This document shows, piece by piece, positions 26,380 through 41,000 of a stretch of 64,000 bases of DNA (positions are counted from its first letter, which is position 1; the number at the start of each line of letters is the position of its first letter). The stretch lies in assembly GCA_964036665.1 (NCBI GenBank), contig OZ038527.1, forward strand, positions 14,229,835 through 14,293,834, read 5' to 3'. The position numbers were made by a program, and so were the translations under genes. Below the pieces are notes generated by a model. That model searched no databases. It saw nothing but the letters and a program-made list of their open reading frames with translations, and was not told where the DNA came from. This stretch comes from Gordius sp. MW1. Lineage: Eukaryota; Nematomorpha; Gordioida; Gordea; Gordiidae.

Positions 26380-29300
26380 GGTTTTAAGCTGCGAGAAATA
26401 TCATTTTGACAAAAGACAACGTTTTATTGTTGCGATTAGTTTGTTGTATCGCAACGTGAGTGCTTAATTTTTGAAAACTGCACTATGCGATCATGATTTC
26501 AAGGTAATAGTTTTCTGATTCTGATAAATTTTTACTCTTTATTATGGAAACAACGTCTGAAAACGACAACTTTCTTTGGATAAATACGGTTGAATAAAAA
26601 AATGTGAAAAATTTTGAGGTAAAAATATTCATTTTTTTTTCAATTCTATGTGAAAGAGCTTAAAAAAATATATAAAAGTAAGCCAATTTGAGAATCCTAT
26701 TATCCTCGATTGACTTCCGAAAAGAGGTTTTAAGCTGCGAGAACTATCATTTTGGCAAAAGACAACGTTTTATTGTTGCGATTAGTTTGTTGTATCGCAA
26801 CGTGAGTGTTTAATTTTTGAAAACTGCACTATGCGATCATGATTTCAAAGTAACAGTTTTCTGATTCTGATAAATTTTTACTTTTTATCATGGAAACAAC
26901 GTCTGAAAACGACAACTTTCATCGGATGAATACATTTGAAAGAAAAAATGTGAAATATTTTAAGGTAAAAATATTCATTTTTTTCGATTCTATGTGAAAG
27001 AGCGTAAAAAAATATATTAAAGTAAGCCAATTTGAGAATCCTATTATCCTCGATTGACTTCCGAAAAAAGGTTTTAAGCTGCGAGAACTATCATTTTGAC
27101 AAAAGACAACGTTTTATTGTTACCGCAACGTGAGTTTTTTATTTTTGAAAACTGCTCTATGCGATCATGATTTCAAAGTAATAGTTTTCTGATTCTGATA
27201 AATTTTTACTTTTTATCATATAAACCACGTCAGAAAACGACAACTTTTATCGGATGAATACGGTTGAAAGAAAAAAATGTGAAAAATTTTGAGGTAAAAA
27301 TATTCATTTTTTTCGATTCTATGTGAAAGAGCTTAAAATAATATATAAAAATAAGCCGATTTGAGAATCCTATTATCCTCGATTGACTTCCGAAAAAAGG
27401 TTTTAAGCTGCGAGAACTATCATTTTGACAAAAGACACCGTTTTATTGTTGCGATTAGTTTGTTGTATCGCAACGTGAGTGCTTAATTTTTGAAAACTGC
27501 TCTATGCGATCATGATTTCAAAGTAATAGTTTTCTGATTCTGATAAATTTTTACTTTTTATCATGGAAACAACGTCTGAAAACGACAACTTTCATCGGAT
27601 GAATACGGTTGAAAGAAAAAAATGTGAAAAATTTTGAGGTAAAAATATTCATTTTTTCGATTCTATGTGAAAGAGCGTAAAAAAATATATAAAAGTAAGA
27701 CAATTTCAGAATCCTATTATCCTCGATTGACTTCCGAAAAGAGGTTTTAAGCTGCGAGAAATATCATTTTGACAAAAGACAACGTTTTATTGTTGCGATT
27801 AGTTTGTTGTATCGCAACGTGAGTGCTTAATTTTTGAAAACTGCACTATGCGATCATGATTTCAAGGTAATAGTTTTCTGATTCTGATAAATTTTTACTC
27901 TTTATTATGGAAACAACGTCTGAAAACGACAACTTTCTTTGGATAAATACGGTTGAATAAAAAAATGTGAAAAATTTTGAGGTAAAAATATTCATTTTTT
28001 TTTCAATTCTATGTGAAAGAGCTTAAAAAAATATATAAAAGTAAGCCAATTTGAGAATCCTATTATCCTCGATTGACTTCCGAAAAGAGGTTTTAAGCTG
28101 CGAGAACTATCATTTTGGCAAAAGACAACGTTTTATTGTTGCGATTAGTTTGTTGTATCGCAACGTGAGTGTTTAATTTTTGAAAACTGCACTATGCGAT
28201 CATGATTTCAAAGTAACAGTTTTCTGATTCTGATAAATTTTTACTTTTTATCATGGAAACAACGTCTGAAAACGACAACTTTCATCGGATGAATACATTT
28301 GAAAGAAAAAATGTGAAATATTTTAAGGTAAAAATATTCATTTTTTTCGATTCTATGTGAAAGAGCGTAAAAAAATATATTAAAGTAAGCCAATTTGAGA
28401 ATCCTATTATCCTCGATTGACTTCCGAAAAAAGGTTTTAAGCTGCGAGAACTATCATTTTGACAAAAGACAACGTTTTATTGTTACCGCAACGTGAGTTT
28501 TTTATTTTTGAAAACTGCTCTATGCGATCATGATTTCAAAGTAATAGTTTTCTGATTCTGATAAATTTTTACTTTTTATCATATAAACCACGTCAGAAAA
28601 CGACAACTTTTATCGGATGAATACGGTTGAAAGAAAAAAATGTGAAAAATTTTGAGGTAAAAATATTCATTTTTTTCGATTCTATGTGAAAGAGCTTAAA
28701 ATAATATATAAAAATAAGCCGATTTGAGAATCCTATTATCCTCGATTGACTTCCGAAAAAAGGTTTTAAGCTGCGAGAACTATCATTTTGACAAAAGACA
28801 ACGTTTTATTGTTACCGCAACGTGAGTTTTTAATTTTTGAAAACTGCTCTATGCGATCATGATTTCAAAGTAATAGTTTTCCGATTCTGATAAATTTTTA
28901 CTTTTTATCATATAAACCACGTCAGAAAACGACAACTTTTATCGGATGAATACGGTTGAAAGAAAAAAATGTGAAAAATTTTGAGGTAAAAATATTCATT
29001 TTTTTCGATTCTATGTGAAAGAGCTTAAAATAATATATAAAAATAAGCCGATATGAGAATCCTATTATCCTCGATTGACTTCCGAAAAGAGGTTTTAAGC
29101 TGCGAGAACTATCATTTTGACAAAAGACAACGTTTTATTGTTGCGATTAGTTTGTTGTATCGCAACGTGAGTGCTTAATTTTTTAAAACTGCACTGATCA
29201 TGATTTCAAAGTAATAGTTTTCTGATTCTGATAAATTTTTACTTTTTATCATATAAACCACGTCAGAAAACGACAACTTTTATCGGATGAATACGGTTGA

Positions 29301-30480
29301 AAGAAAAAAATGTGAAAAATTTTGAGGTAAAAATATTTTTTTTTTTCGATTCTATGTGAAAGAGCTTGAAAAAATATATAAAAGTAAGCCGATTTGAGAA
29401 TCCTATTATCCTCGATTGACTTCCGAAAAGAGGTTTTAAGCTGCGAGAACTATCATTTTGACAAAAGACACCGTTTTATTGTTGCGATTAGTTTGTTGTA
29501 TCGCAACGTGAGTGCTTAATTTTTGAAAACTGCTCTATGCGATCATGATTTCAAAGTAATAGTTTTCTGATTCTGATAAATTTTTACTTTTTATCATGGA
29601 AACAACGTCTGAAAACGACAACTTTCATCGGATGAATACGGTTGAAAGAAAAAAATGTGAAAAATTTTGAGGTAAAAATATTCATTTTTTCGATTCTATG
29701 TGAAAGAGCGTAAAAAAATATATAAAAGTAAGACAATTTCAGAATCCTATTATCCTCGATTGACTTCCGAAAAGAGGTTTTAAGCTGCGAGAAATATCAT
29801 TTTGACAAAAGACAACGTTTTATTGTTGCGATTAGTTTGTTGTATCGCAACGTGAGTGCTTAATTTTTGAAAACTGCACTATGCGATCAAGATTTCAAGG
29901 TAATAGTTTTCTGATTCTGATAAATTTTTACTCTTTATTATGGAAACAACGTCTGAAAACGACAACTTTCTTTGGATAAATACGGTTGAATAAAAAAATG
30001 TGAAAAATTTTGAGGTAAAAATATTCATTTTTTTTTCAATTCTATGTGAAAGAGCTTAAAAAAATATATAAAAGTAAGCCAATTTGAGAATCCTATTATC
30101 CTCGATTGACTTCCGAAAAGAGGTTTTAAGCTGCGAGAACTATCATTTTGGCAAAAGACAACGTTTTATTGTTGCGATTAGTTTGTTGTATCGCAACGTG
30201 AGTGTTTAATTTTTGAAAACTGCACTATGCGATCATGATTTCAAAGTAACAGTTTTCTGATTCTGATAAATTTTTACTTTTTATCATGGAAACAACGTCT
30301 GAAAACGACAACTTTCATCGGATGAATACATTTGAAAGAAAAAATGTGAAATATTTTAAGGTAAAAATATTCATTTTTTTCGATTCTATGTGAAAGAGCG
30401 TAAAAAAATATATTAAAGTAAGCCAATTTGAGAATCCTATTATCCTCGATTGACTTCCGAAAAAAGGTTTTAAGCTGCGA
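26380..30480. repeat. 4- and 6-monomer block repeats
   Basis: The marker 'ttttggcaaaag' occurs at 26754, 28117 and 30150, with distances of 1363 and 2033 bp (four and six monomers). The marker 'gacacc' agrees at 26072, 27434 and 29467 (1362 and 2033 bp). Shared rare changes include 'tttctttggataaatac', 'gaatacatttgaaagaaaaaatg', 'atattttaaggt' and 'tatattaaag'. The third block follows two extra monomers of the 'gttaccgcaac' and 'ctgatcatg' kinds. Confidence 0.8.
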
Positions 30481-30779
30481 GAACTATCATTTTGACAAAA
30501 GACAACGTTTTATTGTTACCGCAACGTGAGTTTTTAATTTTTGAAAACTGCTCTATGCGATCATGATTTCAAAGTAATAGTTTTCTGATTCTGATAAATT
30601 TTTACTTTTTATCATATAAACCACGTCAGAAAACGACAACTTTTATCGGATGAATACGGTTGAAAGAAAAAAATGTGAAAAATTTTGAGGTAAAAATATT
30701 CATTTTTTTCGATTCTATGTGAAAGAGCTTAAAATAATATATAAAAATAAGCCGATTTGAGAATCCTATTATCCTCGAT

Positions 30780-33700
30780 TGACTTCCGAAAAGAGGTTTT
30801 AAGCTGCGAGAACTATCATTTTGACAAAAGTCAACGTTTTATTGTTGCGATTAGTTTGTTGTATCGCAACGTGAGTGCTTAATTTTTGAAAACTGCACTA
30901 TGCGATCATGATTTTAAAGTAATAGTTTTCAGATTCTGATAAATTTTTACTTTTTATCATGGAAACAACGTCTGAAAACGACAACTTTCATCGGATGAAT
31001 ACGGTTGAATAAAAAAATGTGAAAAATTTTGAGGTAAAAATATTCATTTTTTTTGATTCTATGTGAAAGAGCGTAAAAAAATATATAAAAGTAAGACAAT
31101 TTCAGAATCCTATTATCCTCGATTGACTTCCGAAAAGAGGTTTTAAGCTGCGAGAACTATCATTTTGACAAAAGACAACGTTTTATTGTTGCGATTAGTT
31201 TGTTGTATCGCAACGTGAGTGCTTAATTTTTGAAAACTGCACTATGCGATCATGATTTCAAGGTAATAGTTTTCTGATTCTGATAAATTTTTACTCTTTA
31301 TCATGGAAACAACGTCTGAAAACGACAACTTTCATCGGATGAATACGGTTGAATAAAAAAATGTGAAAAATTTTGAGGTAAAAATATTCATTTTTTTCGA
31401 TTCTATGTGAAAGAGCTTAAAAAAATATATAAAAGTAAGCCAATTTGAGAATCTATTATCCTCGATTGACTTCCGAAAAGAGGTTTTAAGCTGCGAGAAC
31501 TATCATTTTGACAAAAGACAACGTTTTATTGTTGCGATTAGTTTGTTGTATCGCAACGTGAGTGTTTAATTTTTGAAAACTGCACTATGCGATCATGATT
31601 TCAAAGTAATAGTTTTCTGATTCTGATAAATTTTTACTTTTTATCATGGAAACAACGTCTGAAAACGACAACTTTCATCGGATGAATACGGTTGAATAAA
31701 AAAATGTGAAAAATTTTGAGGTAAAAATATTCATTTTTTTCGATTCTATGTGAAAGAGCGTAAAAAAATATATAAAAGTAAGCCAATTTGAGAATCCTAT
31801 TATCCTCGATTGACTTCCGAAAAGAGGTTTTAAGCTGCGAGAACTATCATTTTGACAAAAGACAACGTTTTATTGTTGCGATTAGTTTGTTGTATCGCAA
31901 CGTGAGTGCTTAATTTTTGAAAACTGCACTATGCGATCATGATTTCAAAGTAATAGTTTTCTGATTCTGATAAATTTTTACTTTTTATCATGGAAACAAC
32001 GTCTGAAAACGACAACTTTCATCGGATGAATACGGTTGAATAAAAAAATGTGAAAAATTTTGAGGTAAAAATATTTATTTTTTTCGATTCTATGTGAAAG
32101 AGCGTAAAAAAATACATAAAAGTAAGCCAATTTGAGAATCCTATTATCCTCGATTGACTTCCGAAAAAAGGTTTTAAGCTGCGAGAACTATCATTTTGAC
32201 AAAAGAAAACGTTTTATTGTTACCGCAACGTGAGTTTTTAATTTTTGAAAACTGCCCTATGCGATCATGATTTCAAAGTAATAGTTTTCTGATTCTGATA
32301 AATTTTACTTTTTATCATATAAACCACGTCAGAAAACGACAACTTTTATCGGATGAATACGGTTGAAAGAAAAAAATGTGAAAAATTTTGAGGTAAAAAT
32401 ATTCATTTTTTTCGATTCTATGTGAAAGAGCTTGGAAAAATATATAAAAATAAGCCGATTTGAGAATCCTATTATCCTCGATTGACTTCCGAAAAGAGGT
32501 TATAAGCTGCGAGAACTATCATTTTGACAAATGACAACGTTTTATTGTTCCGATTAGTTTGTTGTATCGCAACGTGAGTTTTTAATTTTTGAAAACTGCT
32601 CTATGCGATCATGATTTCAAAGTAATAGTTTTCTGATTCTGATAAATTTTTACTTTTTATCATATAAACCACGTTAGAAAACGACAACTTTTATCGGATG
32701 AATACGGTTGAAAGAACAAAATGTGAAAAATTTTATGGAAAAAAATATTTATTTTTTTCGATTTTATGTGAAAGATCTTAAAAAAATATATAAAAATAAG
32801 CCGATTTGAGAATCCTATTATCCTCGATTGACTTCCGAAAAGAGGTTTTAAGCTGCGAGAACTATCATTTTGACAAAAGACAACGTTTTATTGTTGCGAT
32901 TAGTTTGTTGTATCGCAACGTGAGTGCTTAATTTTTGAAAACTGCACTATGCGATCATGATTTCAAAGTAATAGTTTTCAGATTCTGATAAATTTTTACT
33001 CTTTATCATGGAAACAACGTCTGAAAACGACAACTTTCATCGGATAAATACGGTTGAATAAAAAAATGTGAAAAATTTTGAGGTAAAAATATTCATTTTT
33101 TTTGATTCTATGTGAAAGAGCGTAAAAAAATATATAAAAGTAAGCCAATTTGAGAATCTATTATCCTCGAGTGACTTCCGAAAAGAGGTTTTAAGCTGCG
33201 AGAACTATCATTTTGACAAAAGACAACGTTTTATTGTTGCGATTAGTTTGTTGTATCGCAACGTGAGTGCTTAATTTTTGAAAACTGCACTATGCGATCA
33301 TAATTTCAAAGTAATAGTTTTCAGATTCTGATAAATTTTTACTTTTTATCATGGAAACAACGTCTGAAAACGACAACTTTCATCGGATGAATACGGTTGA
33401 ATAAAAAAATGTGAAAAATTTTGAGGTAAAAATATTCATTTTTTTTGATTCTATGTGAAAGAGCGTAAAAAAATATATAAAAGTAAGACAATTTCAGAAT
33501 CCTATTATCCTCGATTGACTTCCGAAAAGAGGTTTTAAGCTGCGAGAACTATCATTTTGACAAAAGACAACGTTTTATTGTTGCGATTAGTTTGTTGTAT
33601 CGCAACGTGAGTGCTTAATTTTTGAAAACTGCACTATGCGATCATGATTTCAAGGTAATAGTTTTCTGATTCTGATAAATTTTTACTCTTTATCATGGAA

Positions 33701-36380
33701 ACAACGTCTGAAAACGACAACTTTCATCGGATGAATACGGTTGAATAAAAAAATGTGAAAAATTTTAAAGTAAAAATATTCATTTTTTTTGATTCTATGT
33801 GAAAGAGCGTAAAAAAATATATAAAAGTAAGACAATTTCAGAATCCTATTATCCTCGATTGACTTCCGAAAAGAGGTTTTAAGCTGCGAGAACTATCATT
33901 TTGACAAAAGACAACGTTTTATTGTTGCGATTAGTTTGTTGTATCGCAACGTGAGTGTTTAATTTTTGAAAACTGCACTATGCGATCATGATTTCAAAGT
34001 AATAGTTTTCTGATTCTGATAAATTTTTACTTTTTATCATGGAAACAACGTCTGAAAACGACAACTTTCATCGGATGAATACGGTTGAATAAAAAAATGT
34101 GAAAAATTTTGAGGTAAAAATATTCATTTTTTTCGATTCTATGTGAAAGAGCGTAAAAAAATATATAAAAGTAAGCCAATTTGAGAATCCTATTATCCTC
34201 GATTGACTTCCGAAAAAAGGTTTTAAGCTGCGAGAACTATCATTTTGACAAAAGAAAACGTTTTATTGTTACCGCAACGTGAGTTTTTAATTTTTGAAAA
34301 CTGCCCTATGCGATCATGATTTCAAAGTAATAGTTTTCTGATTCTGATAAATTTTACTTTTTATCATATAAACCACGTCAGAAAACGACAACTTTTATCG
34401 GATGAATACGGTTGAAAGAAAAAAATGTGAAAAATTTTGAGGTAAAAATATTCATTTTTTTCGATTCTATGTGAAAGAGCTTGAAAAAATATATAAAAAT
34501 AAGCCGATTTGAGAATCCTATTATCCTCGATTGACTTCCGAAAAGAGGTTATAAGCTGCGAGAACTATCATTTTGACAAAAGACAACGTTTTATTGTTCC
34601 GATTAGTTTGTTGTATCGCAACGTGAGTTTTTAATTTTTGAAAACTGCTCTATGCGATCATGATTTCAAAGTAATAGTTTTCTGATTCTGATAAATTTTT
34701 ACTTTTTATCATATAAACCACGTTAGAAAACGACAACTTTTATCGGATGAATACGGTTGAAAGAACAAAATGTGAAAAATTTTAAGGTAAAAATATTTAT
34801 TTTTTTCGATTTTATGTGAAAGAGCTTAAAAAAATATATAAAAATAAGCCGATTTGAGAATCCTATTATCCTCGATTGACTTCCGAAAAGAGGTTTTAAG
34901 CTGCGAGAACTATCATTTTGACAAAAGACAACGTTTTATTGTTGCGATTAGTTTGTTGTATCGCAACGTGAGTGCTTAATTTTTGAAAACTGCACTATGC
35001 GATCATGGTTTCAAAGTAAGAGTTTTCAGATTCTGATAAATTTTTACTCTTTATCATGGAAACAACGTCTGAAAACGACAACTTTCATCGGATAAATACG
35101 GTTGAATAAAAAAATGTGAAAAATTTTGAGGTAAAAATATTCATTTTTTTTAATTCTATGTGAAAGAGCGTAAAAAAATATATAAAAGTAAGCCAATTTG
35201 AGAATCCTATTATCCTCGATTGACTTCCGAAAAGAGGTTTTAAGCTGCGAGAACTATCATTTTGACAAAAGACAACGTTTTATTGTTGCGATTAGTTTGT
35301 TGTATCGCAACGTGAGTGCTTAATTTTTGAAAACTGCACTATGCGATCATGATTTCAAGGTAATAGTTTTCTGATTCTGATAAATTTTTACTCTTTATCA
35401 TGGAAACAACGTCTGAAAACGACAACTTTCATCGGATGAATACGGTTGAATAAAAAAATGTGAAAAATTTTGAGGTAAAAATATTCATTTTTTTCGATTC
35501 TATGTGAGAGCGTAAAAAAATATATAAAAGTAAGCCAATTTGAAAATCTTATTATCCTCGATTGACTTCCGAAAAGAGGTTTTAAGCTGCGAGAACTATC
35601 ATTTTGACAAAAGACAACGTTTTATTGTTGCGATTAATTTGTTGTATCGCAACGTGAGTGCTTAATTTCTGAAAACTGCACTATGCGATCATGATTTCAA
35701 AGTAATAGTTTTCTGATTCTGATAAATTTTTACTTTTTATCATGGAAACAACGTCTGAAAACGACAACTTTCATCGGATAAATACGGTTGAATAAAAAAA
35801 TGTGAAAAATTTTGAGGTAAAAATATTCATTTTTTTCGATTCTATGTGAAAGAGCGTAAAAAAATATATAAAAGTAAGCCAATTTGAGAATCCTATTATC
35901 CTCGATTGACTTCCGAAAAAAGGTTTTAAGCTGCGAGAACTATCATTTTGACAAAAGACAACGTTTTATTGTTACGATTAGTTTGTTGTATCGCAACGTG
36001 AGTTTTTAATTTTTGAAAACTGCTCTATGCGATCATGATTTCAAAGTAATAATTTTCTGATTCTGATAAATTTTTACTTTTTATCATATAAACCACGTCA
36101 GAAAACGACAACTTTTATCGGATGAATACGGTTGAAAGAAAAAAATGTGAAAAATTTTGAGGTAAAAATATTTATTTTTTTCGATTCTATGTGAAAGAGC
36201 TTAAAAAAATATATAAAAATAAGCCGATTTGAGAATCCTATTATCCTCGATTGACTTCCGAAAAGAGGTTTTAAGCTGCGAGAACTATCATTTTGACAAA
36301 AGACAACGTTTTATTGTTGCGATTAGTTTGTTGTATCTCAACGTGAGTTTTTAATTTTTGAAAACTGCTCTATGCGATCA
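30780..36380. repeat. Segment related to 39970-43530, with an internal 6-monomer duplication
   Basis: 'aaaagtcaacg' is found at 30831 and 40020, and 'ggttataagc' at 32501, 34550 and 41688. Before the second 'ggttataagc' the offset to the later copy is 9187-9189 bp; after it the offset is 7138-7139 bp ('cttaatttct' 35661 and 42800, 'ttgtatctca' 36331 and 43470). The difference of 2049 bp equals the 32501-34550 spacing, six monomers. So this copy carries a 6-monomer duplication that the later copy lacks, or the later copy lost it. Confidence 0.75.
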
Positions 36381-37632
36381 TGATTTCAAAGTAATAGTTT
36401 TCTGATTCTGATAAATTTTTACTTTTTATCATATAAACCACGTTAGAAAACGACAACTTTTATCGGATGAATACGGTTGAAAGAAAAAAATGTGAAAAAT
36501 TTTAAGGTAAAAATATTTATTTTTTTCGATTCTATGTGAAAGAGCTTAAAAAAATATATAAAAATAAGCCGATTTGAGAATCCTATTATCCTCGATTGAC
36601 TTCCGAAAAGAGGTTTTAAGCTGCGAGAAGTATCATTTTGACAAAAGACAACGTTTTATTGTTGCGATTAGTTTGTTGTATCGCAACGTGAGTGCTTAAT
36701 TTTTGAAAACTGCACTATGCGATCATGATTTCAAAGTAATAGTTTTCAGATTCTGATAAATTTTTACTTTTTATCATGGAAACAACGTCTGAAAACGACA
36801 ACTTTCATCGGATGAATACGGTTGAATAAAAAAATGTGAAAAATTTTGAGGTAAAAATATTTATTTTTTTTGATTCTATGTGAAAGAGCTTAAAAAAATA
36901 TATAAAAATAAGCCGATTTGAGAATCCTATTATCCTCGATTGACTTCCGAAAAGAGGTTTTAAGCTGCGAGAAGTATCATTTTGACAAAAGACAACGTTT
37001 TATTGTTGCGATTAGTTTGTTGTATCGCAACGTGAGTGCTTAATTTTTGAAAACTGCACTATGCGATCATGATTTCAAAGTAATAGTTTTCTGATTCTGA
37101 TAAATTTTTACTTTTTATCATGGAAACAACGTCTGAAAACGACAACTTTCATCGGATGAATACGGTTGAATAAAAAAATGTGAAAAATTTTGAGGTAAAA
37201 ATATTCATTTTTTTCGATTCTATGTGAAAGAGCGTAAGAAAATATATAAAAGTAAGCCAATTTGAGAATCCTATTATCCTCGATTGACTTCCGAAAAGAG
37301 GTTTTAAGCTGCGAGAACTATCATTTTGACAAAAGACAACGTTTTATTGTTGCGATTAGTTTGTTGTATCGCAACGTAAGTGCTTAATTTATGAAAACTG
37401 CACTATGCGATCATGATTTCAAAGTAATAGTGTTCTGATTCTGATAAATTTTAACTTTTTATCATGGAAACAACGTCTGAAAACGACAACTTTCATCGGA
37501 TGAATACGGTTGAATAAAAAAATGTGAAAAATTTTGAGGTAAAAATATTTATTTTTTTCGATTCTATGTGAAAGAGCGTAAAAAAATATATAAAAGTAAG
37601 CCAATTTGAGAATCCTATTATCCTCGATTGAC

Positions 37633-37937
37633 TTCCGAAAAAAGGTTTTAAGCTGCGAGAACTATCATTTTGACAAAAGACAACGTTTTATTGTTACCGC
37701 AACGTGAGTTTTTAATTTTTGAAAACTGCCCTATGCGATCATGATTTCAAAGTAATAGTTTTCTGATTCTGATAAATTTTTACTTTTTATCATATAAACC
37801 ACGTCAGAAAACGACAACTTTTATCGGATGAATACGGTTGAAAGAATAAAATGTGAATTTTTTCGATTCTATGTGAAAGAGCTTAAAAAAATATATAAAA
37901 GTAAGCCAATTTGAGAATCCTATTATCCTCGATTGAC
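37633..37937. repeat. Shortened monomer (305 bp)
   Basis: This unit combines the 16-bp stem-loop deletion ('gttaccgcaac') with loss of most of the A/T-tract segment. 'aatgtgaattttttcg' replaces the usual 'aatgtgaaaaattttgaggt ... attcatttttttcg', a loss of about 25-28 bp. It is among the shortest monomers I noticed. Flanking units are normal. Confidence 0.85.
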
Positions 37938-38059
37938 TTCCGAAAAAAGGTTTTAAGCTGCGAGAACTATCATTTTGACAAAAGACAACGTTTTATTGTT
38001 ACCGCAACGTGAGTTTTTAATTTTTTAAAACTGCTCTATGCGATCATGATTTCAAAGTA

Positions 38060-41000
38060 ATAGTTTTCAGATTCTGATAAATTTTTACTTTTTATCATGG
38101 AAACAACATCTGAAAACGACAACTTTCATCGGATGAATACGGTTGAATAAAAAAATGTGAAAAATTTTGAGGTAAAAATATTCATTTTTTTTCGATTCTA
38201 TGTGAAAGAGCGTAAAAAAATATATAAAAGTAAGACAATTTCAGAATCCTATTATCCTCGATTGACTTCCGAAAAGAGGTTTTAAGCTGCGAGAACTATC
38301 ATTTTGACAAAAGACAACGTTTTATTGTTGCGATTAGTTTGTTGTATCGCAACGTGAGTGCTTAATTTTTGAAAACTGCACTATGCGATCACGATTTCAA
38401 GGTAATAGTTTTCTGATTCTGATAAATTTTTACTCTTTATTATGGAAACAACGTCTGAAAACGACAACTTTCATCGGATGAATACGGTTGAATAAAAAAA
38501 TGTGAAAAATTTTGAGGTAAAAATATTCATTTTTTTTCGATTCTATGTGAAAGAGCTTAAAAAAATATATAAAAGTAAGCCAATTTGAGAATCTATTATC
38601 CTCGATTGACTTCCGAAAAGAGGTTTTAAGCTGCGAGAACTATCATTTTGACAAAAGACAACGTTTTATTGTTGAGATTAGTTTGTTGTATCGCAACGTG
38701 AGTGTTTAATTTTTGAAAACTGCACTATGCGATCATGATTTCAAAGTAATAGTTTTCTGATTCTGATAAATTTTTACTTTTTATCATGGAAACAACGTCT
38801 GAAAACGACAACTTTCATCGGATGAATACGGTTGAATACAAAAATGTGAAAAATTTTGAGGTAAAAATATTCATTTTTTTTCGATTCTATGTGAAAGAGC
38901 GTAAAAAAATATATAAAAGTAAGCCAATTTGAGAATCCTATTATCCTCGATTGACTTCCGAAAAGAGGTTTTAAGCTGCGAGAACTATCATTTTGACAAA
39001 AGACAACGTTTTATTGTTGCGATTAGTTTGTTGTATCGCAACGTGAGTGCTTAATTTTTGAAAACTGCACTATGCGATCATGATTTCAAAGTAATAGTTT
39101 TCTGATTCTGATAAATTTTTATTTTTTATCATGGAAACAACGTCTGAAAACGACAACTTTCATCGGATAAATACGGTTGAATAAAAAAATGTGAAAAATT
39201 TTGAGGTAAAAATATTCATTTTTTTTGATTCTATGTGAAAGAGCGTAAAAAAATATATAAAAGTAAGCAAATTTGAGAATCCTATTATCCTCGATTGACT
39301 TCCGAAAAGAGGTTTTAAGCTGCGAGAACTATCATTTTGACAAAAGACAACGTTTTATTGTTGCGATTAGTTTGTTGTATCGCAACGTGAGTGCTTAATT
39401 TTTGAAAACTGCACTATGCGATCATGATTTCAAGGTAATAGTTTTCTGATTCTGATAAATTTTTACTCTTTATCATGGAAACAACGTCTGAAAACGACAA
39501 CTTTCATCGGATGAATACGGTTGAATAAAAAAATGTGAAAAATTTTGAGGTAAAAATATTCATTTTTTTCGATTCTATGTGAAAGAGCGTAAAAAAATAT
39601 ATAAAAGTAAGCCAATTTGAGAATCCTATTATCCTCGATTGACTTCCGAAAAAAGGTTTTAAGCTGCGAGAACTATCATTTTGACAAAAGACAACGTTTT
39701 ATTGTTACCGCAACGTGAGTTTTTAATTTTTGAAAACTGCTCTATGCGATCATGATTTCAAAGTAATAGTTTTCTGATTCTGATAAATTTTTACTTTTTA
39801 TCATATAAACCACGTCAGAAAACGACAACTTTTATCGGATGAATACGGTTGAAAGAAAAAAATGTGAAAAATTTTGAGGTAAAAATATTCATTTTTTTCG
39901 ATTCTATGTGAAAGAGCTTAAAATAATATATAAAAATAAGCCGATTTGAGAATCCTATTATCCTCGATTGACTTCCGAAAAGAGGTTTTAAGCTGCGAGA
40001 ACTATCATTTTGACAAAAGTCAACGTTTTATTGTTGCGATTAGTTTGTTGTATCTCAACGTGAGTGCTTAATTTTTGAAAACTGCACTATGCGATCATGA
40101 TTTTAAAGTAATAGTTTTCAGATTCTGATAAATTTTTACTTTTTATCATGGAAACAACGTCTGAAAACGACAACTTTCATCGGATGAATACGGTTGAATA
40201 AAAAAATGTGAAAAATTTTGAGGTAAAAATATTCATTTTTTTTGATTCTATGTGAAAGAGCGTAAAAAAATATATAAGTAAGACAATTTCAGAATCCTAT
40301 TATCCTCGATTGACTTCCGAAAAGAGGTTTTAAGCTGCGAGAACTATCATTTTGACAAAAGACAACGTTTTATTGTTGCGATTAGTTTGTTGTATCGCAA
40401 CGTGAGTGCTTAATTTTTGAAAACTGCACTATGCGATCATGATTTCAAGGTAATAGTTTTCTGATTCTGATAAATTTTTACTCTTTATCATGGAAACAAC
40501 GTCTGAAAACGACAACTTTCATCGGATGAATACGGTTGAATAAAAAAATGTGAAAAATTTTGAGGTAAAAATATTCATTTTTTTTGATTCTATGTGAAAG
40601 AGCGTAAAAAAATATATAAAAGTAAGACAATTTCAGAATCCTATTATCCTCGATTGACTTCCGAAAAGAGGTTTTAAGCTGCGAGAACTATCATTTTGAC
40701 AAAAGACAACGTTTTATTGTTGCGATTAGTTTGTTGTATCGCAACGTGAGTGCTTAATTTTTGAAAACTGCACTATGCGATCATGATTTCAAGGTAATAG
40801 TTTTCTGATTCTGATAAATTTTTACTCTTTATCATGGAAACAACGTCTGAAAACGACAACTTTCATCGGATGAATACGGTAGAATAAAAAAATGTGAAAA
40901 ATTTTAAAGTAAAAATATTCATTTTTTTCGATTCTATTTGAAAGAGCTTAAAAAAATATATAAAAGTAAGCCAATTTGAGAATCTATTATCCTCGATTGA

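Noticed and set aside
37419..37604. Minus-strand open frame of 61 codons, nearly repeated at 44903-45088
   Set aside because: Both are the same chance reading of the satellite, opened by point changes (for example 'aaattttaactt' and 'aaatttatactc'). Their likeness reflects the repeat, not protein conservation.
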